Assembly (NCBI GenBank): GCA_964035795.1 | Contig: OZ038320.1 | Location: 10,165,726-10,229,725, forward strand | Reading direction: 5' to 3' | Length of the DNA stretch: 64,000 bases | Source: Pterobdella sp. o SKG-2022 | Taxonomy: Eukaryota > Annelida > Clitellata > Hirudinida > Piscicolidae | Shown: in pieces, positions 47,929-60,958 of the stretch | Layout of the letters: each line of letters opens with the position of its first letter | How positions within the stretch are numbered: the stretch's first letter is position 1 | Position numbers and translations under genes: made by a program | Notes under the pieces: model-generated | Database searches by the model: none | The model's input: the letters and a program-made list of their open reading frames with translations, nothing else | What the model was told of the DNA's origin: nothing

Positions 47929-50900
47929 CTATTTTTTTGGCCTTTCAAATTTCAGTTTGGCAAATATTCGGGCTATGGGCAATTTACAAGTCATTGTGTT
48001 TTTATGAATGGCTTTTTCCTCTTTCTTGTTTCCTTCAAGTTCATCTCCTTCATTCACAGGTTTCACATCATGCATCATATTCAGCTTCTTAGAGCTACTC
48101 GTTTTCATTTTTTTCCTTTCTTCATATTTTAATTGATTAACTTTAGAAAGGTTTTTCACTTCTTGACTAGTATATGTTGATTTTCGTAGAGTGTTCGATT
48201 TATTATAGGTTTTTTTGTAGCTTTGTTCTGGGTTGTGGTTGAAAGCATCAAAAAGTTGGTGTACCGTCATTTTTTGATGGTTCTCTGAAGCTCTATTTTT
48301 AACATCAGTCTGAGGAACATATTCATCCAAAGAATAGCTTTTCTTTTTTTGGTAAGCCATTTCTTTTCTTTTTTCTGCACAAGATACTTTCAAATTATTC
48401 CCATCAGATTCATTTTCTTTGCATGAAACGCTCTTTTGTTGGCTAAAAATCAAACGTTTATTACCTTTCTCGTTTTTCTGGAAGTTTGTACGTTTATCTA
48501 CTACCCATGATTTGTTTTTCATCATGAAACGTTCAAATTTTTCGTAAGCTTCTATGGAACTGATTTCAGGCATTTTTCTTCGCCACCTCACAATGCCATC
48601 TGAAACTTCTTTCTCAGGAATAACGTTCGCTTTTTCAACCTTTTCTATTTTTCTTTTTGAATCTTCAACTGTTTTTTTATTTGAGCTTGAAAGAACAAAT
48701 TATATATTTTAAGAAATATCTAAATTTAAAATTATTTATTTTATTAACAAAAAGTTACCTTTTCATAAATTCTCTATCTTGTAGCGAGTTTTTATATTGA
48801 ATGTACGGTTGTTGAACTACTTCACTACTTTTTTTTAAATTTTCGGTTTTGAAAAAATATTTATTTGTATCAGAAACTCTCGGAACATCAGTTTGTTTAA
48901 CATTTATCTTTACAAGGGTTTTATTACCACGAGAAGAACCTTGATTCCCTAATGATGTTTCATCCTTCTGATTTGGAATTTGAAAAGATTTTATTGAAGA
49001 AGTTTTCTCCTCGTCAGATTTAATTACGTCAGGAGCGTCTTTGCTAGAATTTGATGAATCTTTTTCGTAGATTGGTTCCACTTCAATGTCGGACTTGGCA
49101 AATTGTCGTAAAAGACGTGGGTAGCCTAACAAATTTTTGATTTCTCTTGGAGAAGTTTTTATAGGATTGTTTGTAGGAACATACAAAGTGTTGTTGTTTT
49201 CACATGATTGAGATTTTTGATATGAAAAATTACTACGCTTGTTCAAAAGGTTGGATGTTGAGCAGGGGTGTCTTATAAGAATTTTTGATGGTTCGTTGAA
49301 ATGACATTGGAAGTCTTTCATTTCATTTAAATTCAAATAATCTCGTTTTGAAAAAGATGAATTTGTTAGAGCTTGTTCACTCACTGAAGGCCTATTCATA
49401 TCTACAGAAGCTCTGTTACTTGTTTCACAAGATTGACTTCGTTGAGTACAATAAACTTTTCTCTTGTTGGAAAACGAAAACCTAGGACTATTATAACAAC
49501 TATTTGGAGAATACAATCTTTCGATAGAAGGCTGTTGAACCATTTGAAGCTGCAAAGGATGGAAAGATCGTGGTACATGTTCTCTGTAATAAGGAGTTTG
49601 TAAAGTGAATTGAGGGTATAACTGCGGTGAACGAGTTAGTTTAGTTGAACCAGTGTAATCATGGATGAACTTATTTTTCGGTATCGTTGAATTAAAAGAC
49701 CCAACTGTTGGTTCAGATTGTTTTCTGAGAGGTATGTCTGTTTTGGGTTGCATGCTTGGAACGTCATAAGAAAAACTCTTCTGTTGAGAAAAAGTTGATC
49801 TTTTGCTGTCCGATATCAAAGCATTCCTAGTTCTAGGAGATAAAATGATTCTATTTTGTTTAAGGTTTGCTTCAGGGCTTTTTTCTTTTAGACGCATGTT
49901 TTTAATTTCTTCATTACTAATTCTCAATCGTTCCGATGTTTCTCTTGATAATACATCAGCTGGACGTAAAGGTCGTTTATCTCGATGTTTTGAGATTTGA
50001 TTATAGGCATGGAAAAGATGACCGGGAGAAGGCAAAAGATCCTTCCTTTCAAGTGATCTGTCTACTTGTTGTACAAATCGTCTTCTTCTCTCTGATCCAC
50101 TAAGCATCATTTGCTTGCTGGAGTAATGGGATTTGTACGCTGCTTGATTAAGTGAAGGACCCGATAAAGCAGTAGATATGTTAATTCTGTTATTGTGATC
50201 ATCAAAACTGGAGTCGAAGGAATGACTTTTCATGTTGTGCATCGTCCAAGATTCACGGTTCCTTTTATGATCAGAAAAGGGTTTTCTAGGACAATGGTCA
50301 TGATACCTAGGACTGAGTAATTGATTATTCTCATACATAGGGTTATAAAATGGTGACAAGCGATCAGTATTGTATTTTTGTGGTTGGTGCAGTTGAGCTG
50401 GGTAGTTCATAGGATGGTATGGAAAAGTGGAGGTTGAATTTGTTTGACAGAATGAATTTTGTGATTTAGTTTTTTCAACAGGAATTTTGTTAGACTCGTG
50501 ATGCTCCGTGGATTCGTACGATGACCCACTGTCCATTTGGAAGAAAGCTGGAAGTTTCATTTTATTGCGATCTTCTTGAAAATTGTGCTTCTTAGAGGAT
50601 GTCACAATTATTAACACCCTATTTTTTTCTTCTACTGGACTCCACATCCCAGTATTCCACGAAAGGTCGGAAGATTTGCTTCTTTGTTTTTGCCAATGTT
50701 GTCTACGGGTGCGCCATTCATGGTTGTTTTCAGCTGTGTGTTCAATAGACTTTAAAGTGATTTCAAAAATTCTTTTATGCATTAAAAATTCAATTTCAAA
50801 TCAAATTATGTATGCTAGTGATTTTTTTTAAATTTAGGAAAAGGAAATTTTGTACAAAAATGGTACTTAATGAGTGTTTATATTCAAAATTTTCGAATGA

Positions 50901-51936
50901 AGCTGAATAAAGATTGATCTTAAAGACGAAATGTTAATGCTTTATGAAAACTGACATCTATTTTTTCCTTCTAAAACCGCTTTTATTGAGTAATAAAACA
51001 ACAAAAAACCTTAAAATTGGACAATAAAGCTGACTTATTAAGAACATATATTATTTTCAAGAAGAAAACAATCTTTTTAGTTTTTGTGAAAACGTGATTT
51101 TGATAATTATATTTAATTGCGTATGTATTTAATGAAAGAAAACTGGATTATTGAATTCAAAACATTTAGAAAATTTTTTTATAACTTTTCATTTAAAAGA
51201 CAAATATTATATCAATGGCTCAAAAAGTAAAATCGAATTAGAAATTTTAGCAAAGAAAAGAACAAAATAATCACCCTCATTCATCATTCTTTTACTTTTT
51301 TTCTCATTATATACATGCTCTTTGTAATACGCTTGTCGTTTTGAAAACGAACATGAAAACTGTTTCGATTTGGCAGGGAAGTTATGTAATTGATATGGAT
51401 TTGGCGAAATTTTCCCTTGTGGAGTGAAGTAGAGGTTATCATTGTTTTGACATTCTTCTAAGAGGTCTTCGTCCTTTTTTTGGCCCTTCAGCCATTCTTC
51501 CTCGTGATCTGAAGGGGATAGATCACCGCAAGAGTAACTTCTCTGTTGCATGAATGACACTCTTTTTGTCTCCTTACCTGTTTGGTGATTATCAACTTTA
51601 TGTGTTTCAGTCTTCAAAAGAGCTTATAAATTTCAAAATACAAATTCAGCAATTAATTTTAAACTTTTTAGTTTAAAACTGAAAATTTTCATTTTTTTCT
51701 AATTTTTTTTGACATAGTCTTACAAAGTTTATCTCGGTTTTTAAATCTTGGTGGATATGAATAATTCGAAATCAAATTTTCTATTGCAATTAACTCTCTC
51801 AAGTAAATATCAAAAAAAACTCAAAAGATGAATATGAAAATTAGGTAGAGATTCAAAGTCTTTTGTAACCCATTAAAAGTCTTTCTTCAAAGCCTAGTTC
51901 TAATGCACGAATTTGAAGCTGTAATTCAGTTGGATA
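47929..51936 (-). CDS. long, probably disordered protein with recurring [KR]-S-x-S motif; function unknown
   Basis: Exons (minus): 51936-51870, 51622-51275, 50733-48759, 48685-47929; each junction keeps phase. This gives about 1,050 residues, and at least one upstream exon is missing because the first exon begins in phase 0 at an acceptor. I recognise no domain. The sequence is rich in Ser, Asn, Lys and Gln with many prolines. A motif recurs: MQQRSYSCGD (about 51530), NMKSHSFDSS (50225), SQQKSFSYDV (49780), CTQRSQSCET (49445), SYQKSQSCEN (49220), SQQKSVSCKE (48440), YQKKKSYSLD (48335), usually after K-R. A second motif, E-[IV]-K-N-[LM], recurs as NEEIKNMR, PREIKNLL and SQEVKNLS. The first exon (YPTELQLQIRALELGFEERL) looks helical. 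The basic-S-x-S form is what basophilic kinases prefer, but that is inference. It ends 600 bp upstream of DRC8, on the same strand. Confidence 0.75.
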
Positions 51937-52089
51937 CTAAAAAAAGATGAAAATTTTTCGTTTTCAGTAATTATTATTGAAATTTCAAACTATTTTCAAA
52001 AAAAAACAGCATGAAAAATACTGAAAAGAAAAACGCAGATGTACAGAGTTTCACATTTTTCATAATTTATTCATTGTATGGTTGTGTTT

Positions 52090-52208
52090 TTAGAAATCTT
52101 CGTCGTTTAAAAACTTGTGTAATGCATGGTAAGTTTGGATATAAGCATTCAAACTAATTGACACAGCGTTCCACGTATGTTTGTATAAGACATAATTATA
52201 ACTAATTG
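52090..52208 (-). CDS. possible terminal exon of an unknown gene
   Basis: On the minus strand after a possible acceptor (GCAAAAG at 52210) there is a 39-codon open stretch ending in TAA at 52092-52090. Its C-terminus reads TWNAVSISLNAYIQTYHALH then KFLNDEDF, more protein-like than the surrounding noise. I cannot join it in phase to the S-x-S repeat gene just downstream or to any exon upstream, and I do not recognise it. Confidence 0.25.
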
Positions 52209-53151
52209 CTTTTGCATTTTATGCTTTTCTTTATAAAATCATAAATTTCCATTTGATTTTGTTTGCTGTATCTGGTCTCAGCTAAGATGTAAAAAATCTT
52301 GAATATTCACCAATTTGCAAATAGTTACCGAAAATTTTTAAGAAAATAGTGGAATTTTTCAACATTAACTTTTCAAAAACCGTAAGATAAATGTTTTTGC
52401 TCGAAAAAGAAGTGGAAAGCATTTGAAAAGTGACTAGTAGTAAACTAATTTTTCCTAAAAGACATATTCTTCTATTCTTCACTTTTAGTATATCAGTAAA
52501 TTGTTTTAAAATCCACGAAAATTTCTCAAACAAATTGGTAATAGAATTGACATTTGAGCTTTTGTGTTGTTTCCACTATTGTTGTTTGGCAGGAATTTGT
52601 TGCAAAAAATATTTGCATGCAATTACTGTAATATGTTTGAATTAGTGGTTTTGATTCAAAGGAAATTTCATTATTGTGATTTGTTAATAAATATGCATGA
52701 ATTGAAGCAGACAATAAACCCTTTCGCACTTATCCGCCTTAATATCTTTTCCAATATATTCAAAAATTTTATTTCAAGTTCATACTCAATGATGAATTAT
52801 AATAGTGAATAAACTTTTCAAAATTTTTCACTTTCTAATTAATAATTTATAGTTTTTTGCATAAAAATATGAAATTTAAAATTATGAAAATTGTTTGAAG
52901 TATTTTTTTTAAAATCAACAAAATAAATATATTTGAGACTTTCATGAAGTTAATTGACTTAAAAGCAGAGTAACTTCCGTTTTAAAGCTGAAATGCGCCA
53001 ATAATATCATTCCACTAAAAAATTCATAAAAAACAATTTAATTTTTATTTTTGAAAGTTTTGGAAAAAGTTGCAAAAGTTATAGTTATTGAATAGCCAGC
53101 CAACATTATTTTGGTTTGTAAAAGTGGGAAGCTTTTAAAGAAAGACATTAA
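52209..53151. other. stretch without convincing gene
   Basis: Several overlapping 60-80-codon ORFs on both strands (52282-52812) are mutually exclusive, hydrophobic and without splice support. I take them as chance. Confidence 0.4.
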
Positions 53152-53387
53152 AATATACTTCTTGCTTCAAGAGAAATTCCTTGAAAAAACATGTAAAACA
53201 AATTTTATTCAGCTAAAATTTTCAAAAAATTCAACTCTGTCATAAATCATTAGAATATTTTAAAATCAGAATAGTTTTCTATATACTAATGAATTAAGGC
53301 AAAATTAAGTTTTTCGAAGATTTTAGCTGAATAAAATTTGTTTTACATGTTCTTTCAAGGAATTCCTCATAAATCAAGAAGTATATT
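53152..53387. mobile_element. fold-back (hairpin) element, ~70-bp inverted arms
   Basis: 53152-53223 and 53316-53387 are near-perfect inverted repeats, with cores ACATGTAAAACAAATTTTAT against ATAAAATTTGTTTTACATGT, around a ~92-bp A+T-rich loop. This is the form of a small MITE or fold-back element. I cannot see a clear target duplication and do not assign a family. Confidence 0.75.
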
Positions 53388-53496
53388 CAAAACTACTAAA
53401 AACATACGATGTCTAACAAAAATTAAAAGTAGAATGGCAAAAAATTTAAAATTAAACTTTAATTTTTCAGTATATAACCATAGAAATGTATTCTAA

Positions 53497-53931
53497 TTAG
53501 AAGAAGAACAAGCTTTTTCTGAAAAAAAAACAGAAAATTGTTTCAATTACAATAAAACTGCGACAAAATTTAAGGTTATTAGGAGTATAAAAACCGGCGG
53601 AGAAGTGTAACAGACGCCAAATGATTACACCAAACAAATACAGCGTTGAATGATCGTTTGGAATTGCTAATGCATACACGCATACTAAAAATTCGATTAG
53701 TACCGTATAAAAAATGTTGTAATTCCTAAAAAATGATCTGAAAATGTTTCGGAAATGATAAATAACAAATAAGTATAGTTTAAGGAAAACTTCAGCACAA
53801 AACTGAATGTATGTATGCAAGATCAAAGGACAGACTGCAAAATATGGAAGAAGAGTAAACAAGGAAACACATACAGGAATGCATTGAGCAAACAAGCTCA
53901 CATAAGCCTCCCGATCTTGTAGGAAACACAA
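53497..53931 (-). CDS. hypothetical multi-pass membrane protein exon (weak)
   Basis: A 144-codon open frame on the minus strand encodes four or five hydrophobic stretches separated by polar turns (RNIFRSFFRNYN, AIPNDHSTLYL, GFYTPNNLKFC). It is long for a chance ORF here, and several residues look constrained (NDHSTLYLFGVIIWRLLHFS). It also has internal acceptor-like TTTTAG/TTTCAG strings and T-rich codons that inflate hydrophobic ORFs. I recognise no family; no flanking exon was found. Confidence 0.25.
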   Translation of the reverse strand: MCFLQDREAYVSLFAQCIPVCVSLFTLLPYFAVCPLILHTYIQFCAEVFLKLYLFVIYHFRNIFRSFFRNYNIFYTVLIEFLVCVYALAIPNDHSTLYLFGVIIWRLLHFSAGFYTPNNLKFCRSFIVIETIFCFFFRKSLFFF

Positions 53932-56336
53932 AATTAAATTGAATTTTATGATAAAAGATCTTGTTTATACTTATAAAATTCTTGAGTTTGTGAATTACGT
54001 GCAGTAACTTATGAGAAAATTTTTTTTAAAACACGTTCACTGCTTGTGAAGCTAGAATTTTAGTTTTAAGAAATTTGAGTTTAATTTTATTCTAGACAAG
54101 AAACAAAAATACTTTGTGGCAGACACCATTTCAACTCAATGAAGTTTTTCAACCCTTCGAGCTGTGCGTGCACAATCAATATGCCCATGATTGAAAAATT
54201 TAATGAAATCACATCAAACATGGCCAGTCGTCTTGTTATTTTTGAGTAACCTCTAACATGCTTTGACTTTAAAAAACCTGACAGCTTATAATGGCTCCAC
54301 TCAACCCTGATTTCTTATACGTGTTCTTCGTCAATTATGAAACAAAAATATTATCGTATGACATAAATATCTGACTATCTCTTCCAGATCATTAGTTTCT
54401 ATTGAATCAATGTTTAATAAATTATATTCTAATAGGACTACTTCGAATGGGTCCATGTTTTAAAGGCAGGAGTGATGCGTCTGAAAAAAACTGAACTATC
54501 TTCATTCCAGGTTTACATATCATCTATCATACCTGCAAGCTAAAATTTCGTATTATTCCTAACGAACAAATTCCATAAAACACGCACCAAAAATAATTAA
54601 AATTTTGTTTTTAAGCAACTTTTTTGGAAGTGTCTTTCAAATTAAAGATATTTTTTAATTAAACTTAATCCCTTATGTGTGTTAACTTTTGGTTTCATTC
54701 AAGGGAAAATCTATATTTCCAAACGAAGTCACTATTCAAAAAACTTCATATTTTCCAATTTTTAAAAAAAAATAATTGAAGCTCAAAAAGCGTTTTTTTT
54801 GAAATTATCATTATTGTTTTCAAAAAGTTCCACAAAATTTTTTCTTAATATGTTCTTAAAGTTTCATTAAAGACATAAATAATGTGCCATATTTTTCAAG
54901 TCTTCTTTTGAATTTTTATTTTATTTAAAGCACTTTATTTCATGGTCTTTGCATTCTCAATGAATGTCCATATAACTCAATTTAATTCGTTCAAAATAAA
55001 ACTTTTTTCTCACCTAAGATTGGCTATTTGTTAAGAACAAAAGGCAATTTCGATATAAAATTATGATAGGTAAAATCTTTCAAAGTTATTCATGGAGATT
55101 ATTATATCTTTTTACCAATACTGTAAAATAATTTTGATTTTGTTTTGGAATAGTAATACATTTGAATGAGCTCATGCTTATATTCAAGTTTCGATAAGGG
55201 GAGCTTTATAATATGGCTTCAGTAGTAAATAAAAGACGAATTTTCACCTAGAAGCCGAACATAAATATCAAAGACCTAGGATTAACTTCAATAATTGGAA
55301 AACGAAAGATATAAAAATGATTATTGTTTAGGCATTTTAATAAATAGATAATCTCATTACTATTCAAGCAAACCGAAACATCATGTCTAAAAACTCAAAC
55401 GAACTTCAAAATTGAAATTATACTTTCATCTTCTTTGGGTTACATGCTGTGACTTTTCTGCTATCATCAAAAATGATGATTCTACTCACCATAGAACAGA
55501 TGCTATTGTTATCTCACATCATCTTATAGACTGTTTAATCTAGTTGAAAATTATATGTGCATCAATATCGTCGTTGTCATTCAAATGACCATATGTTTCG
55601 GAAGAAAAAGTCATTACTGATGAATCATCTAATTGTCTTTAAGCATGGGAATACTAGCCTCGATTGGTTTCCAAACCAAAAACGATTTTTCGATTTTTTC
55701 TCGTTTCCATCGCAATCTACAAACTGATGAGTATTTGTAGAGTAATGTATTTCCCACTTCTGGTCCTATTAAACTTTATTAGATTTTGGTTATTGATCTC
55801 CTAGTGAATTTTGTATCGTCTCTTTACTTATATCAGTTCATGTATAACTTTAGCAGCAAACCCTTGTAGCCAACTAGCAGTGGCTATTTAAAGTTTTTGA
55901 TATTAAAAAGTAATGAAGTATGTCATATGATGATTCTTTTACAATGTTATATGTCAATTAAATGAGGTTTTGATAGCGTTTTTGAAACGAAAAAAATAGC
56001 TATAATTTTGCATGAGTTTCGTCTTATCATAAAACGTTAGCACGCTGAATTAGTTATTTAAAAAACGTTAAGATTTCTCTACAAAGTTGAATAATGGTTT
56101 TAAATTATTGCAAATTACTTCTCAAGTTTTCAAAATTTACAATGTTTGATTTTGAAAAATAATATGTTAAATTTTTTTCACGTCACAAAAACAATGTCTC
56201 ATTCAACTTTTTCATATTTCCCTATAACGCCTACTCAATTACCACTTAGTTTTGAATCAAAAAATAAAACTAAACCAATAAACTTAAAATGATAATTGAA
56301 AAAATGATAAACTACTGAATATTCAATTCCCCCTCA
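53932..56336. other. stretch without gene
   Basis: A+T-rich. No ORF, RNA gene or transposon that I can support. Confidence 0.45.
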
Positions 56337-57228
56337 ATGAATATGAAAGATGGTTCTGTCTCTGATGAGAAAGGTACTGAAGATGAAGATAAAGACAATT
56401 ATATCAGAGTAATTTTTTATTTAAATTTTGCCCATACGGAATATTACATAATTTTTTTTGAATCCTATTTTAAAATATTTTTTAGTGAATTTTCCATAAA
56501 ACCTATTTACCTAATTAGTTCATAATTCATAATCTGTCTTTTCCAGAATTTTCATGTTGTCTTAGTTTTCTATAACAAATATTTTATAATTTTTGTCTCT
56601 GAGTCATTAATCATAATTGGATAGTACTTTTAAATATTTTATTTGCTTAGAATGACAACAAAGCTCATATACAGATAGATACTAGAGTTTATTCAACTGC
56701 AATGCATAGATTTAGTATGCTTCAAAAAGAAATTTTTTCTTGTTTATTTCTCAAACTGTAGCCAATATTTTGGGTCATTCAAGAGTCAGTTTATTTATTA
56801 ACTTGGTATTTTATTTAAAGAGCAATGATAACAATTAATTAACATTGCTCTGTATTGTTTCTGTTGTTTCAACTACTAGAATTAATGGTTTGATAATTGT
56901 CAAAAACATTATTTTTTCAAAGTGTTTTTTGTTTGTTGGTGATTTTGGTTTTTAGTTTGAGTGCTCCACTTGCAGGCCTAATTGAATAACTAGACTCAGA
57001 TTTTCATCTTGGTGTTGTTGCTTTGCCCTTATGGGCATTTTATATTATTTGGAATTAATCTTTTCCAGAAAAAATATTATCAATTAATTTTATATAGTCT
57101 TTTAGATGAATCAAATTTAATTTTTTTTGTGTACATCGTGCAGCACCCTGTAAAACCTCACATGTTGAACCTTTTATTTCAGCAACAAGCTGAGTTTGAA
57201 GTCAGAGTTTTGTCTTTGTCGCATTGTT
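56337..57228 (+). CDS. possible small spliced gene or exon cluster, unknown
   Basis: Exon candidates: 56337-56408, MNMKDGSVSDEKGTEDEDKD then NYIR, with an AGA|GTAATT donor. Next, from 56651 after TTGCTTAG, comes NDNKAHIQIDTRVYSTAMHR then FSMLQKEI, in phase. Last, from about 57182 after TTTATTTCAG, comes QQAEFEVRVLSLSHC and a stop. The first two join in phase 0. The third joins in phase only if exon 2 ends early, at ACTAGA|GTTTAT. The peptides look like real polar protein rather than A+T noise, but I do not recognise the product and the exon set is likely incomplete. Confidence 0.3.
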
Positions 57229-60200
57229 AATGAATAATTTTTTCATGGCATTAAAAATGTGAGCAGACATGCCTTGGATCGCATAAAATTCACTTCAAAA
57301 TGTTCTTTTTTAACACGTTTTTTGATTCAATTTTCTATCGAAAAGTGTTTTTGAATCACAAAAAAATTTTTCAAACTTTTACACCGATTAATTTTTTCGT
57401 TTTTAAATGAAGTCATTTTGAATTTTTCAAGACTCAAAAAATTATATTTTACACTTCGCTTGAAATGAAAATTTTTGGAGTTAGTTGTATCAAAGAGTGA
57501 GTAAAAGTAATCTCCAGCTTAAAACCTGATAAAATTAATATCCAAAAAGAAAGATTATAAAATTTTTCTATAGTTATTTTTTTCAAAATATCTTTGTTTC
57601 TAAAATGTTACAGGCTTCCATCAATAGCCCTCAAATCAACTTAGAATGACTTGAAGGTGTTCTACTGCGTTCCCAAATTTTTTTAAAATGATGTTTCAAT
57701 GCTTACATGCTTAAATTATTTTTAATTCGTAGGTTTGATAAAATTTTTCGAAAAGTTCCATGAAAATATTCCATGAATTGAATTAACTTTTGGGCAAAAT
57801 CTAGAATATTGAAAAAATATTTTTCTAGTTCAAAATTGAAATTTAGTCTGATCAAAAAAATGAATTTTTGTGGTTAAAAATTTCATATATGCTGGTCGTA
57901 ATGGATTTTTGAAAATTGAGTTTTCCAAAGATTTTCCTTTAATATAAAAGGTTAATTTGAGAAGCTTTTCAAATAAAAATGTATAAAACAGGTTGCGTTT
58001 GCCTGATTGACATGAAGCAAAATATTTTTATTTTTATCATGTATCTAAAATTGAAAAGTTATTTTTAAAGCTTTTTTGGAAACAAATGTTTGAAGTTTTA
58101 GCATTATTTAATAACTTTTTTTAATATTACATAACCTATTTTTATATTACATTATACTAGGTGGTTTTAATGTGAGCTCCCTTGTAACTCAAAGTAATCG
58201 GTTTTTAAAAGTTTGTTATATAAAATGAAAGGATATCAGTTTGAGAAAAAAAAATTTCAATCGAGAAATATAACTATTCAAAATAACAGTGAGTTTTTCA
58301 AATGTTATCGAAACATTTATGTTAAAAAATTGCACTTTAATAACGCATGAAATCATAATGAGTTCAAATGTGTGGCTGCCCATCACACGAGAAAGCGGGT
58401 GAATAATTTATAAGTAATAACAAACTCAATCATTCCATTAACATTTCCAAACAAAATCAATTGTGCTGTGTGAAAATTTACTTGAACACTGATTTGAGTA
58501 AATAACTACCACCGGAAAGAGTTGTTTTTTTTCTTTTTCCTTTTCCGCCTACTCCGTCATGCCCAGATCGAGATTCAGACAGCATCATGAAATACATTTT
58601 GTTTTATATCTTTGAAAACTATTAACTTGAAATTTTTGTTGATTTTCACTGTTATAGCCAAAGGTTGGAAAAGTTATTTGTGTTGTAAAAACCTATTTCA
58701 AATATATAGAATCGTAATTTAGATCTAATTACCAAACATGTCTTTAAATTGATTTTCTTGATTAAAAAAACTGAGACTTCGTTTTGAAAAATCTTTAATT
58801 ATTTGGAATTATTTCAAAAAAAATTTAATTATCAACACTTTTTTCTCAAATAAATTTTTTATTTTGTGAACAATTCAAATACGTTGTCTATACGCAAGAA
58901 GAGAGCTTATATATGCCTCTGTGCATTCTTTTTAAATTACACTAGGATTCTTGCTCTCACAATGTTTACTTTAAAACAAGCATTATTTAACTATCTTACG
59001 GACTTTATAAAAACGTTTGTTTTATTCGAATGAGTAAACTTGCATTGTCGTAAAAATAGCATTTCGTGGACTCCGAATCTTATTTAAAATCTTTTTAAAG
59101 AAAAATAATTCAAATAATTATAAACACTCAAATAGATCAATAATAATAATAATAAAATTAAGAATAATAATAAAATAGAAAAATAAATTTTAAAATGCTT
59201 AAAATATTTTTAGAAAATCTGCAAAAAAAGTGAGTTGGAAAAACATTTCGAAGTTGAAGTTCCCTTAGTGGACTTTATGCTGACACGAAAACATTGTTGA
59301 AATCAAACGCATTAAAAAAATTATGACCCCTAGAAATGAAAGCCAAAGCAGAACATAAATAAATAACAAAACAAACAAAAATATACTTCAAGTTATTTAA
59401 TTCTATGTTTTGGGCTGATTTTTTGGGGAAGTTATCGCATCTAAGAAAATATGTTGAATGAATATTAGTATTTATGGGCGTATATTTTCAAATTTAAAAT
59501 TCATTTAATATTTAATAACACTTTTAATTAGACTGTCAAATAACTATAAAAATGAATATTTTCGTTTTTTAAGGGTTTTTACAACTTTAGATTTGAGCCT
59601 ATTTAGGCATTTATCGAGTTTATAATCTGTTTTAACTTTCATGAAACTGAGCATATGTTCGCGAAAAAAACTTTCCAAGAGTCAACCGTAAACTTTAATT
59701 CTCTACAAAAGGTCGGCTGGTTTAAAATACATATGCTCTTAACACTAATGTCCATAAGTATTTTTGCAATTAAAAAAATTTTGAAGTTTTCTCAAAAAAA
59801 TTTTCAAAAGGTTTATTGAATTAGAATGTTTCTTTAAATGTATGTTGGACTATGAATAGCTGAATTAGTTAATGTTTTTTGAATCTTTTATTCTTATGTA
59901 AGGCAAGCATTCAGCGAGGTTCATGCACCTTTCTTCAACATTATGAGCTTCCCCAGGACGGTATATAAAAACTACTACGAGAAAAAAATAAATGCAAACA
60001 ATCATTGTTCATGCAAACACTTTTGCCCTTTTGAATCCTTATTTAACACTTGTTGAAAACTGAATGTAAAAATTATGAATAAAACCCACTAAATCGCTTA
60101 ATGTATGGATCGTTTTGAAAATTTGACCGTAAATTGAGTAAGATATTACTTCGATTCTTTTTCAGTCTCCACAAGAAAAAATGCTTTATTGAAAAGAATT

Positions 60201-60758
60201 ACGAAAGAAAGCATTGAAAAGAACTATAAATAATATTAATAAAAAATGATTCAGACAAAAAGGAGTGATTTTGCCTATTTTACAATTAATTTCATTATTT
60301 TTAAAAATTTTACACTTTAAAGAAGTTTAACCGTATTAAAAATAATATTTTTTCAATTGAAAAAAAATTAATTTTCATGCTGAATATTTTTGGCATACTC
60401 TTCATTAGACAAAATTCTATTGGCACAGAATAAGCGTTCAAGTTTTGTTAAAAAGGATTTAATTAAGGTTCTATAAAGTTTAGAAAAGCTTAAGACCTTC
60501 ATATCCCATTCAAACATCCATGACTTGGTGAATATTGAACTATCAACATTTCATTTATTTCAAGTTTTTTTAACATCGATTTAGCGCTCTCTATGGAATA
60601 ATTAAGTTTGAAAATTGCACAGTAAGGTGAAAAATTTATAAAAAGTTTCAAGTGACTCACTAGTTTTGTTTGAAAAGACCATTATAGTTGTCTGCGTGGG
60701 GTAATAAAGATGGTTTTTAAAATTGTTTGTTTTTCATATATATATATATCGGAGAATC
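57229..60758. other. long stretch without gene
   Basis: About 3.5 kb of A+T-rich sequence with homopolymer runs and an ATA/AAT-rich patch near 59140-59190. It ends in a TA repeat immediately before the assembly gap. No gene seen. The 5' end of the retrotransposon may begin in its last part or inside the gap. Confidence 0.45.
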
Positions 60759-60958
60759 NNNNNNNNNNNNNNNNNNNNNNNNNNNNNNNNNNNNNNNNNN
60801 NNNNNNNNNNNNNNNNNNNNNNNNNNNNNNNNNNNNNNNNNNNNNNNNNNNNNNNNNNNNNNNNNNNNNNNNNNNNNNNNNNNNNNNNNNNNNNNNNNNN
60901 NNNNNNNNNNNNNNNNNNNNNNNNNNNNNNNNNNNNNNNNNNNNNNNNNNNNNNNNNN
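60759..60958. other. assembly gap (200 N)
   Basis: Exactly 200 undetermined bases, probably a placeholder length. It interrupts the 5' part of the retrotransposon that follows. Confidence 0.99.

Noticed and set aside
47822..48092. Plus-strand ORFs opposite the end of the S-x-S repeat gene
   Set aside because: They are the antisense of the last, phase-confirmed exon and its flank.
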